This document shows positions 1 through 7,300 of a stretch of 54,409 nt of DNA, in pieces (the stretch's first letter is position 1; each line of letters starts with the position of its first letter). The notes beneath the pieces were generated by a model. That model had not been told where the DNA came from, did no database searches, and saw nothing but the letters and a program-made list of their open reading frames with translations. Source of the stretch: Demequina mangrovi (GTDB taxonomy: Bacteria; Actinomycetota; Actinomycetes; Actinomycetales; Demequinaceae); contig NZ_BBLU01000011.1 in assembly GCF_000759715.1 (NCBI RefSeq), forward strand, positions 1 to 54,409, in the 5' to 3' direction. The translations under genes and the position numbers were made by a program.

Positions 1-73
1 CGCGCCCGGAGGGATTCGAACCCCCAACCTTCTGATCCGTAGTCAGATGCTCTATCCGTTGAGCTACGGGCGC
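1..73 (-). tRNA. tRNA-Arg(ACG)
   Basis: The complement folds as a full tRNA cloverleaf: acceptor arms GCGCCCG and CGGGCGC, T-loop GGTTCGAATCC, and a seven-base anticodon loop CTACGGA with anticodon ACG, which reads arginine CGN codons. The discriminator is G at base 1, so any encoded CCA lies outside the window. A TATAGT hexamer at 98-103 on the minus strand, about 25 nt upstream, is a good -10 candidate. Confidence 0.95.
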
Positions 74-97
74 GTGGCCCTCGCGGGCCGAGACACA

Positions 98-103
98 ACT
101 ATA
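98..103 (-). promoter_or_regulatory. Putative -10 element of tRNA-Arg
   Basis: TATAGT on the minus strand lies 24 nt before the mature tRNA 5' end, which would give a short leader trimmed by RNase P. No convincing -35 hexamer is visible. Inference only. Confidence 0.4.
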
Positions 104-314
104 CAGGCTTTCCGGAGTGGTTCCGTACACGGGCCGCGAATCGGACGGCGGGACCGCGCGGCGGCCCCGAGGCGCATCGGCCCGTCACGCATCGATCGCG
201 CGCAATTCGCGTCCAGGGCTTCACATCCATGCGCCCGGAGCGGCATGATCGACATGTCCGATTCGTCCCAGGGGCGGCGGACGCGGTCGAGGGGGATCTC
301 GAGGGGGGATTGAG

Positions 315-1301
315 ATGACCGACGCATGGCATGGACGGGCCTGTCTGGTGACGGGCGGCGCGGGGTTCGGCGGCAGCCACCTGGTGCAGGAGCTGGTGGA
401 CCGCGGGGCACGGGTGACCGTGATCGACCGCGATCCGATCGCGGGCAAGCCGCTCGAGGACATGGGGGTCGAGGACGAGATCACCTTCGTCCACGGCGAC
501 CTGCGAGACGGGCCGCTGGTGCGGAGCGTGTTCTCCGAAAAGCCCTTCGACGTGGTGTTCCACCTCGCGGCTGATCCGATCGTCATCAACTCGATCCGCG
601 AGCCCGCGGCCGTGGTCGACACCAACGTGCGCAGCACCACCACCCTGCTCGAGGCCTGTCGGCTCGCCGACACCGCTCCGCTGTTCGTGTTCGCGTCGAG
701 CGGCGCGTACTACGGCGACCACTTCAGCCCCGAGCCCATCCCCGAGTCCCACGAGCCGGGCCCGGCGGCCAACCTCTACGGACCGTCCAAGGCCGCCGCG
801 GAGATGATCGTGCGCGGCTACGGACGCGCGTTCCGCATGCCGGTGACCGCGTGCCGCTTCATGAACACGTACGGCCCGGGCGACCGCCACGAATCGCGCC
901 TGGTGCCCCGCGCGCTCGCACAGCTCGCCGGGGGGACCGAGTACGACTTCGGCGACCGCGACGACGGCAGCACGAGGCTCGACTTCCTCTATGTGGGCGA
1001 CATGGCCCGCGCGTACATGAGCGCCGCGGAGCACCTCGCGACCGGCGGGAGCGAGATCGCCTTCAACTTCGGCACGGGCACGCTCACCTCGGTCAAGGAC
1101 GTCGCGGAGCGCGTGAGCCTCGCGTACGACGGCGAGCCGCGCGAGCCCCTGTTCCGCGGGGTGCGCACCGGACCGGTGCGGCAGAAGCGGCTCGACGTGG
1201 CCCACGCCGCGGCCGTCCTCGGCTGGAACGCGACCACCAGCCTCGACGACGGGCTCGCCGCCACCGCGGCGTGGCATCGTGCAGCCGTCCCCGCGGCCTG
1301 A
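315..1301 (+). CDS. NAD-dependent epimerase/dehydratase (SDR family)
   Basis: This 328-residue protein is an extended short-chain dehydrogenase of the type that epimerises or dehydrates nucleotide sugars in the cytoplasm. The N-terminal Rossmann motif reads GGAGFGGSH (about residues 13-21), where the family usually has GFIGS, so the Ile is replaced by Gly. The catalytic YxxxK appears as YGPSK, with an upstream SSGAYYG segment supplying the Ser. A gold-standard substrate call is not possible: UDP-glucose 4-epimerase, GDP-mannose dehydratase and similar enzymes share these motifs. A purine-rich gaggggg stretch precedes the ATG. No cell-wall polysaccharide cluster surrounds it; the next gene is a TetR regulator on the same strand. 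Confidence 0.85.
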   Translation: MTDAWHGRACLVTGGAGFGGSHLVQELVDRGARVTVIDRDPIAGKPLEDMGVEDEITFVHGDLRDGPLVRSVFSEKPFDVVFHLAADPIVINSIREPAAVVDTNVRSTTTLLEACRLADTAPLFVFASSGAYYGDHFSPEPIPESHEPGPAANLYGPSKAAAEMIVRGYGRAFRMPVTACRFMNTYGPGDRHESRLVPRALAQLAGGTEYDFGDRDDGSTRLDFLYVGDMARAYMSAAEHLATGGSEIAFNFGTGTLTSVKDVAERVSLAYDGEPREPLFRGVRTGPVRQKRLDVAHAAAVLGWNATTSLDDGLAATAAWHRAAVPAA

Positions 1302-1407
1302 GCCCGGAGCGACCTCTCCCCTGCCCTCACCTCCCCCGCGACCCGGCGCGCACGCCGGCGCCGGGCTACAGTCGAAGGACCGGGACAGCGTCGTTCGGGA
1401 GACCGCC

Positions 1408-2055
1408 ATGTCACAGCAGACCGGCGTCGACGGGCCCACGGGAGCACGACTCTCGCTCGCCCCAGACGCGCACGCCATCCTCACCGCCGCGCTCGAGGAG
1501 ATCCGCGCCCACGGGTACCGCGAGGGCTCGCTCGACCGCATCGCGGCCGCCGCGGGCACGTCGAAGGATGCGCTCCGCGCGCGGTACCCCGACGAACGCG
1601 TGCTGCTGCTCGAGACGCTCCAGCTGCGCGACGACCGCTGCGTGGACGCGCTGTCCGAGGGCCCCGACGACGGCCGCGCGCTGCTCCAGACCTTCATCGA
1701 CGCGGCGCGTTACGGCACCGAGACGCCCGGTGCGGTCGAGCTGTTCGCGACGCTCACCACCGCCGCGGCCGCGCCGTCGCACCCGGGGCACGAGTACCTC
1801 CGCGCGCGGTACTCCTGGCTGCGCGGGCTGCTGGTCGACGCCCTGCGGGAGCTCGAGGAGGAGGGCGAGCTGCGTCGGAGCGCCGATCCGCAGGAGGTCG
1901 CCACCCAGGCGCTCGCACTGCTCGACGGGCTCCAGGTCCAGTGGCTGCTCGACCACGACCAGGTGGACGTCGAGGGGCTGCTGCGCGGCTTCCTCGACCG
2001 CTTCCTGCACCGGCCGCTCGAGCCCGGCCGGCCCATCGTCCTCCCGGCGGCCTGA
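1408..2055 (+). CDS. TetR/AcrR-family transcriptional regulator
   Basis: This 215-residue protein has the TetR layout: an N-terminal helix-turn-helix (about residues 20-65, with the EGSLDRIAAAAGTSKDAL segment and a RYPDERVLL helix) followed by an all-helical ligand and dimer domain. I chose the ATG at 1408 rather than an earlier in-frame start because the upstream residues are low-complexity Pro/Gly and a gggaga sequence sits just before 1408. It lies 106 bp after the epimerase gene on the same strand and is followed by a strong terminator. The ligand and targets cannot be read from sequence. Confidence 0.85.
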   Translation: MSQQTGVDGPTGARLSLAPDAHAILTAALEEIRAHGYREGSLDRIAAAAGTSKDALRARYPDERVLLLETLQLRDDRCVDALSEGPDDGRALLQTFIDAARYGTETPGAVELFATLTTAAAAPSHPGHEYLRARYSWLRGLLVDALRELEEEGELRRSADPQEVATQALALLDGLQVQWLLDHDQVDVEGLLRGFLDRFLHRPLEPGRPIVLPAA

Positions 2056-2077
2056 GCGGCATCGGCCCTGGAACGAG

Positions 2078-2107
2078 GGAAGGCCCCGCCTGACGGCGGG
2101 GCCTTCC
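2078..2107. terminator. Hairpin terminator between tetR-type gene and tRNA-Ser
   Basis: A perfect 13-bp stem (GGAAGGCCCCGCC with GGCGGGGCCTTCC, loop TGAC) lies between the stop of the TetR gene and the 3' end of the converging tRNA-Ser gene, so it can serve both strands. Confidence 0.8.
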
Positions 2108-2112
2108 GAACG

Positions 2113-2199
2113 CGGACACGGTGGGATTCGAACCCACGGATGAGTTGCCCCATCACATCCTTAGCAGGGATGCACCTTCGGCCGCTCGGTCACGTGTCC
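2113..2199 (-). tRNA. tRNA-Ser(GCT)
   Basis: The complement folds as a type II tRNA with a long variable arm: acceptor arms GGACACG and CGTGTCC, discriminator G as expected for serine, and anticodon loop CTGCTAA with anticodon GCT for AGC/AGU codons. CCA is not encoded. Confidence 0.95.
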
Positions 2200-2271
2200 T
2201 CGGCGCGGGCCGGGGACCAGGGTACCGGTCCCGCGAGGTGCCGGGCAACGCGGCCCCGTCGGAGCCGGAAG

Positions 2272-2359
2272 CGGAGAGTGCGGGATTCGAACCCGCGGAG
2301 ACGGGTTACGCCTCAACAGTTTTCAAGACTGTCACCTTCGGCCGCTCGGTCAACTCTCC
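2272..2359 (-). tRNA. tRNA-Ser(TGA)
   Basis: The complement folds as a second serine tRNA with a long variable arm, acceptor arms GGAGAGT and ACTCTCC (one G-U or mismatch excluded), discriminator G, and anticodon loop CTTGAAA with anticodon TGA for UCN codons. It is 72 bp upstream of the other tRNA-Ser on the same strand, so the two may be co-transcribed. Confidence 0.95.
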
Positions 2360-2386
2360 TCGGCGCCCTCACGGCGCCGCAGGCGC

Positions 2387-2815
2387 TCACGCGCCCGTGA
2401 CATTGTGCCAGCCCGGAGCGAGGCCCGGGCTCAGCACCTGCAGCTCGTACAGCTCGGCGGCCCGCGCGAGCTCCGCGTCGTACGTGAGGATCGCGTGGAT
2501 CTGCGAGTGCGCGACGGCCGCGCCCAGGTGCAGCGCCGCGAAGGGCTTGAGCACCGCGACGGCGTGCGTCGACACGGAGACGTTGTGCTCCGAGAAGCGG
2601 ATCACGGGGATCGCGCCGCGCACCATCTCCACGACGTCGAACGCCGCGGCCTTCTGATCGCGCGGGTACAGCTCCGCGGCCTGCCGCAGCTCGGTGAATC
2701 CCAGCTGCGTGGTCGCGAGCTCGTGGATCCGCGGCACCGCGAAGTCGTTGAACTCGTCGAAGTAGCGGACACCCGGCAGGAACCTGCACAGCGCGGTGCC
2801 GTCGACGTAGATCAC
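2387..2815 (-). CDS. PIN-domain-like protein (VapC-type), no adjacent antitoxin
   Basis: The 142-residue protein looks like a PIN-domain ribonuclease fold. It starts IYVDGTALCRFL, matching the first Asp strand of VapC toxins (Asp near residue 5). It has a Glu in FTELRQAAEL near residue 42 and ends with the LTYDAELARAAELYELQVLSPG pattern typical of the last acidic strand. No antitoxin gene is next to it; neighbours are tRNA-Ser and the conservon. The start codon is GTG with TACCCT at 2822-2827 exactly 6 nt upstream, which suggests a leaderless mRNA. A VapC-like RNase is the best guess, but a solitary PIN protein may have another role. Confidence 0.65.
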   Translation of the reverse strand: MIYVDGTALCRFLPGVRYFDEFNDFAVPRIHELATTQLGFTELRQAAELYPRDQKAAAFDVVEMVRGAIPVIRFSEHNVSVSTHAVAVLKPFAALHLGAAVAHSQIHAILTYDAELARAAELYELQVLSPGLAPGWHNVTGA

Positions 2816-2837
2816 GGTAGAAGGGTAGCCCGGGCAT

Positions 2838-2869
2838 GGGAACGCCCCCGCAACCGCGGGGGCGTTCCC
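2838..2869. terminator. Terminator of the conservon operon
   Basis: A perfect 14-bp stem (2838-2851 with 2856-2869, loop AACC) lies 28 nt beyond the last conservon gene and before the promoter of the PIN gene. It has a G/C-rich stem with little T tract, as is common in actinobacteria. Confidence 0.8.
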
Positions 2870-2897
2870 TGCCTCAGCCGTGTCGAGCGTGCTCTGC

Positions 2898-3506
2898 TCA
2901 GCGGTCCTGGATGCGACGCATCGCGAGCTGGACCACGGAGATCAGCGCCTGCTTGGTGGCCGCCTTCTCACGGGCGTCCGTGTACATGATCGGCGTGTCC
3001 TCGGAGATGCCGAGCGCCTCGCGCACGTCCTCGAGGGTGTGGCGGGCCACGCCGTCGAAGCAGTTGACGCACACGACGAACGGGATGCCCCGACCCTCGA
3101 AGTAGTCGACCGCGGGGAAGCACTGGTCGAGACGCTCGGTGTCGACCAGCACCACGGCGCCGATCGCGCCGCGCACCAGGTCGTCCCACATGAAGAGGAA
3201 GCGGTCCTGGCCCGGGGTGCCGAACAGGTAGAGCCACAGGGAGCCCGGCAGCGCGATGCGGCCGAAGTCCATGGCGACGGTGGTGGTGGTCTTGCGATCG
3301 GTCACGCCGCCCGCATCGTCCACGCCCACCGAGTGCTCCGTCATGGCGGCCTCGGTGTTGAGCGGGTCGATGTCGGAGATCGAGCCGATGAAGGTCGTCT
3401 TGCCGACGGCGAAGCCGCCCGCGACAACGATCTTGACGACGGTGGGAGCCGCGACTCCCGCCGGGGCGACTGCTGCGTTAGAGGGCTGCGATGCCATCGA
3501 GGACAC
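2898..3506 (-). CDS. cvnD: Conservon GTPase-like protein CvnD
   Basis: This 202-residue protein belongs to the small Ras-like/Gtr-type G proteins that form the fourth gene of actinobacterial conservons. The Walker A motif GGFAVGKTT is near residues 30-38. A TTTTVAMDFG switch region and a GTPGQDRF motif (switch II, in place of DTAGQE) follow. It likely binds GTP at the membrane together with CvnA-C and transmits a signal. Its start overlaps the end of cvnC by 29 nt, showing tight coupling. The NKxD motif is not canonical (VNCFDG occurs at that position), which is usual in this family. Confidence 0.92.
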   Translation of the reverse strand: MSSMASQPSNAAVAPAGVAAPTVVKIVVAGGFAVGKTTFIGSISDIDPLNTEAAMTEHSVGVDDAGGVTDRKTTTTVAMDFGRIALPGSLWLYLFGTPGQDRFLFMWDDLVRGAIGAVVLVDTERLDQCFPAVDYFEGRGIPFVVCVNCFDGVARHTLEDVREALGISEDTPIMYTDAREKAATKQALISVVQLAMRRIQDR

Positions 3507-3876
3507 TCTCCAGGAGACTCAGGGACAGGCCGCCGGACGCGTCATGGGTGGACGCGTCGTCCGCGGTGCCGCCGACGTGGATCTTCAGATAGTTGACTTC
3601 GGCAAGATCCGTCACGAGCACCCGGACCACACCCAGCGGGAGCCGGGTGTGAGCGGAGAGCTCCGCGACGGACTGGTACTGACCTGTAGCGAGCTGCAGG
3701 ATCTTCTTCTTCTCGGGGGTGAGCCCCGTCAAAGCCTCGGGGTCGGCGGTCGCCTCGACCAGGGCCTCCATCGGGAGGTCCTTGCTGGCTGCGCTGACCC
3801 GGCCACCGGTGACGGCGTACGGACGGACCGTGTACGCCTCCTCCTCATCGCCGAACGGCGTCATGGCATCCGACAT
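3478..3876 (-). CDS. cvnC: Conservon protein CvnC (DUF742)
   Basis: This 132-residue DUF742 protein is the third conservon component. It has the family's VRPYAVTGGR segment near residue 17, and a winged-helix-like region around LATGQYQSVAELSAHTRLPLG that resembles a helix-turn-helix. In known conservons, CvnC associates with the roadblock protein and the G protein. Its ATG comes 1 nt after the stop of cvnB and its 3' end overlaps cvnD, so translation of the three genes is coupled. Confidence 0.92.
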   Translation of the reverse strand: MSDAMTPFGDEEEAYTVRPYAVTGGRVSAASKDLPMEALVEATADPEALTGLTPEKKKILQLATGQYQSVAELSAHTRLPLGVVRVLVTDLAEVNYLKIHVGGTADDASTHDASGGLSLSLLESVLDGIAAL

Positions 3877-3877
3877 G

Positions 3878-4318
3878 TCAGGCCCTCGTCTGGCCGTTCG
3901 TCGGGAGGTTCTGACGCATCTCGGTGATGAGCTGCGGGGTGAGGGCGTTCTCGAAGCGCGAGACCAGGAGCGTCATCTCGTAGCCCACGAGGCCCACGTC
4001 GCAGGTCGAGTCCGCGGCGACCGCGAGCACCGAGCCGTTGCTCACGCTCATGAGGAACAGGAACAGCTCGTCCATCTCGACGATCGACTGACGCACCTCG
4101 CCGGCGGCGAGCTGGCGGGCCGCGCCGCGCGTGAGGCTCGACATGCCGGCGACAATCGCCGCGAGGGTGTCGCCCTCGGTGCGGTCGAGGTTCTTCGACA
4201 TCGCCATGAGGAGGCCGTCGGCCGAGACCACCAGGGTGTGGCGGGTGCCGGGCACGGACTCGACGAAGTTGTCCAGGAGCCACCCGAAATTGGTGGCCTC
4301 GGTGCTGAGGGCGGTCAC
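3878..4318 (-). CDS. cvnB: Conservon roadblock/LC7 protein CvnB
   Basis: A 146-residue roadblock/LC7-domain protein, the second conservon component. The fold is recognisable from the N-terminal NFGWLLDNFVESVPGTRHTLVVSADGLL segment, followed by the ATIVAGMSSLTRGA-like helix and a C-terminal GYEMTLLVSRFENALTP strand-helix. Roadblock proteins regulate small GTPases, consistent with cvnD two genes on. It sits 60 nt downstream of cvnA with no terminator between, so the whole cluster is probably one transcript. Confidence 0.92.
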   Translation of the reverse strand: MTALSTEATNFGWLLDNFVESVPGTRHTLVVSADGLLMAMSKNLDRTEGDTLAAIVAGMSSLTRGAARQLAAGEVRQSIVEMDELFLFLMSVSNGSVLAVAADSTCDVGLVGYEMTLLVSRFENALTPQLITEMRQNLPTNGQTRA

Positions 4319-4378
4319 ATGTGCTCCTTGTGTGTGATGCGCGGCCGGGTGGCCTCGTGGGTGTCGTGGTCGGTCATG

Positions 4379-7300
4379 TCACTGCTCGTTCGCCGGCTGC
4401 GGCATGGACCGCAGGTCGAGTCCGGCGGCATCCGTCCGGGCCCGCTGGGTCCCGGAGTAGAAGCTGCTGAAGCGGCTCCGCACCGCGTCGGCGTCCCGCT
4501 CCTTGGGTGCGAGCGAGACCTCCTCGGTGATCGGCTTCACCTCGACCGGAGCGGCCTCGGGGCTGCGGCGCTTCTGCAGACCCGCCTTGGTCTTCTCCAC
4601 CGTGGGACGCAGCTCGGAGAGCGAGCTGAGCTCGGAGAAGGCCATGCGGGTCATGTCGGCGTCGTCGTCCGAGAAGACGCGACCGGACGAGTGCTCCGTG
4701 TCGACCACCGGCTGGTAGCCGCCCGCGCCGTTGTCGGAACCGGCCGCGGCGAGGGCCGAGGCGCCCGCCGATGCCCAGCCCGAGGGCTGCGCGAGCTCGT
4801 CGGGCGAGTAGCCGACCGGGCCCGACTGCGGCTCGAACACCGGAGACTCCGGGGCGAACGAGGTCGGCGCGGGCTCCGGCGTGAACGCCGCGGGCTCGGG
4901 CGCCGGGCGCGGCGCGGGCACCGGCTCCGGCTCGGGTGCGAACGATGCGGCGGGCTCGGGCTCGGGCGCGATCTCCGCCACCGGCTCGGGCTCGGGCTCC
5001 GGCGCGGGCGCCGTGGGCCACTGCTCCGACGCGGTGGTCATGGGCCAGGCGCTCTCGGCCTCAGGCTCGGAGGCCTCGACGGGAGCGAACGACGCCGTGT
5101 CCGCGTCGATCGGGGCGAACGGCGCACGCGCGGGCGGCGGGGACACGGGGCTCGCCGTCTCCTCGTCGCGCGCACCGCGCCCGAAGAGCCGTCCGAAGAA
5201 GCCGGCATGGCCGGACTCCTCGCCGGAGGCCTGGGCGATGATGTCGTCCATCGACGGCTCGGTCGGCTCGCCGTACGTGTACGGGTCGTCGAGCAGCGCA
5301 TCGGTGACGCCGGCGGTGGGCGCAGGGGCCGCCGGAGCGGCGGCGAACGGTGCGACGGGAGCCTCGGGCTCCGCCTCCGCGGCCTCCGCGCCGTAGCCGC
5401 CGTCACGCTCCGCGGCGGCCGAGGCGAACGCCGCGGCGTCGAGCCACGGGGCGCGCTGAGCCTGGGACGCAGGCTCCTCGGCCGCGACCGGCGCGGGCTG
5501 CTCCGGAGCCGCGGCGACGGGCTCGGACTGCTCGGGTGCGGGCACGGGCTCGGCCGAGGCCCAGGGGGCGGTGGGCTGCCACGGGGCCGGCTGCGGAGCG
5601 GGTGCGGGCGCCGAGCTCTGCTCCGGGGAGATCACCGACGACCACGGCATCGCCGGGGCCTCGGGCTCCGGTGCGGGCTCGGGCTGGGGCTCCTCCGCGA
5701 TCGCCTCGGCCTGCGGCGCGACCGCGAGCTCGTCAGCGGCGCTCTCGTCCGTGTCGGGCTCGAGGATCGGGACGGAGAACGTGTCGGGCGCCGGCTCCTC
5801 GAGAGCGGGCTCAACCAGCGGCGGGACCTGCGCGGTCTCGGCCGTCGGAGCCGAGAAGGGCGCGCCGTACGGGCTCCGTGCGAGCGGGGACGCGGGCGCG
5901 GCCGGAGCCTCAGGCTCGGGCTGCTCCGCGCGAGCCTCGTCGCGATGGACGAGCGGGATCTCGGTGGTCGCGAGCTTGGGAACCGAGAACGTCGGCAGCG
6001 CGGGGACCACGGGCTCGGGCTCCGGGGCGGGCTCGGGCTCGAAGGCCGGGACCTCGGCCTCCGGCTCGAGCGCGGGCTCCTCGGCTCGCTGACCCTGGTC
6101 GGCGGCCGCGGCGCGACGCATGCCGTCGAAGGCCGCGAAGGCTCCGCCGATGCTGCGCTGCGGCAGCTCCGGCTCGACGGCCTGGGTCGGCTCGACAGCC
6201 TCGACCGGTGCGGTCGGCTCGCCGAGCGCCTCGGACATGACCGGCGGGACGGCCTCGGGGAGGTCGGCGGCCGGCTCGGGCTTGACGGCGTCGCGGCGCG
6301 AACGGAAGCCGCGGAACACCGAGGCCCGCTCCTCCGCGGTCTGCGGGTCGATCTCGGCGGGCGAGACGCTCGGCGTGAAGGCCGCGGCCTCGGCGTCGAG
6401 CGCGCTCAGCTGAGCGGCGGTCGCACGCACCGGGAGGCCGATGACCTTCTCGGCCTCCTCGGAGCCGCCGGACTTCTCGGCGTCGTCGGAGCGGCGGCGG
6501 CGGGTGGGAAGGCCGGACTCGGAGGTGCCGGACGTGAGGTCCGCGCCGTCGACCGGCTGCGCGACGGGCGCCTCCGCGGCATCGGCGGCGATGAGAGCCT
6601 CGATGCCCTGCGGCATCGGGATCGAGTCCTCGTCGTACTCCGGCTCGGCGGCGCGGCCCGAGAGGCTCGCGCCCGCCACCATCGAGGAGGGCGCGTACGG
6701 CGCCGAGGCCGCAGGCGCGGACGTGGGAGGCGTCGCGGGCAGCTCGGGTGCCGCCGGCGCCTGACGCGAAGGCAGGCTGCCGCCGGCGGGAGCGACGGTC
6801 GGCGCGGTCGCGGGAGCGGACGGCGCCGGCGCGGCGGCCTTCGGCTGGGCGGTGTCCCCGCCCACGGCCTCGAACAGCGCCGACGGCAGGAGGATCGTCG
6901 CGACGGTGCCCTCGCCCTCGACCGACGACAGCGCGACCTGCGCGCCGACGCGGCGGGCGATTCGACCGACCACGAAGAGGCCGAGGCGCTGGGCGCCCAG
7001 GATCTCGGAGGCGGCGGACGACTGGACGCGAGCGTTCGCCTCCGCGAGCTCCTCCGTCGTCATGCCGATGCCGGTGTCGATCACCTCGACGGTGAACCCG
7101 TCCTCGGTGCGGCCGGTGCGGACGATGACGCGCGAGCCGGGGTCGGAGAACACGGTCGCGTTCTCGAGGAGCTCGGCGAACAGGTGCGCGGCGGTCAGCG
7201 CCTGGTGGCCGTGCATCGCGGGGTCGACCACGAGCTCGAGGTCGATGCGCTCGTAGAGCTCGATCTCGGAGGAGGCGGTACGGACCACGTCGGACAGCGG

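Noticed and set aside
99..1697. 532-codon minus-strand frame over the epimerase and TetR genes
   Set aside because: Shadow of the two plus-strand genes: Arg/Gly/Ala-rich with no domain pattern and crossing the clear gene starts.
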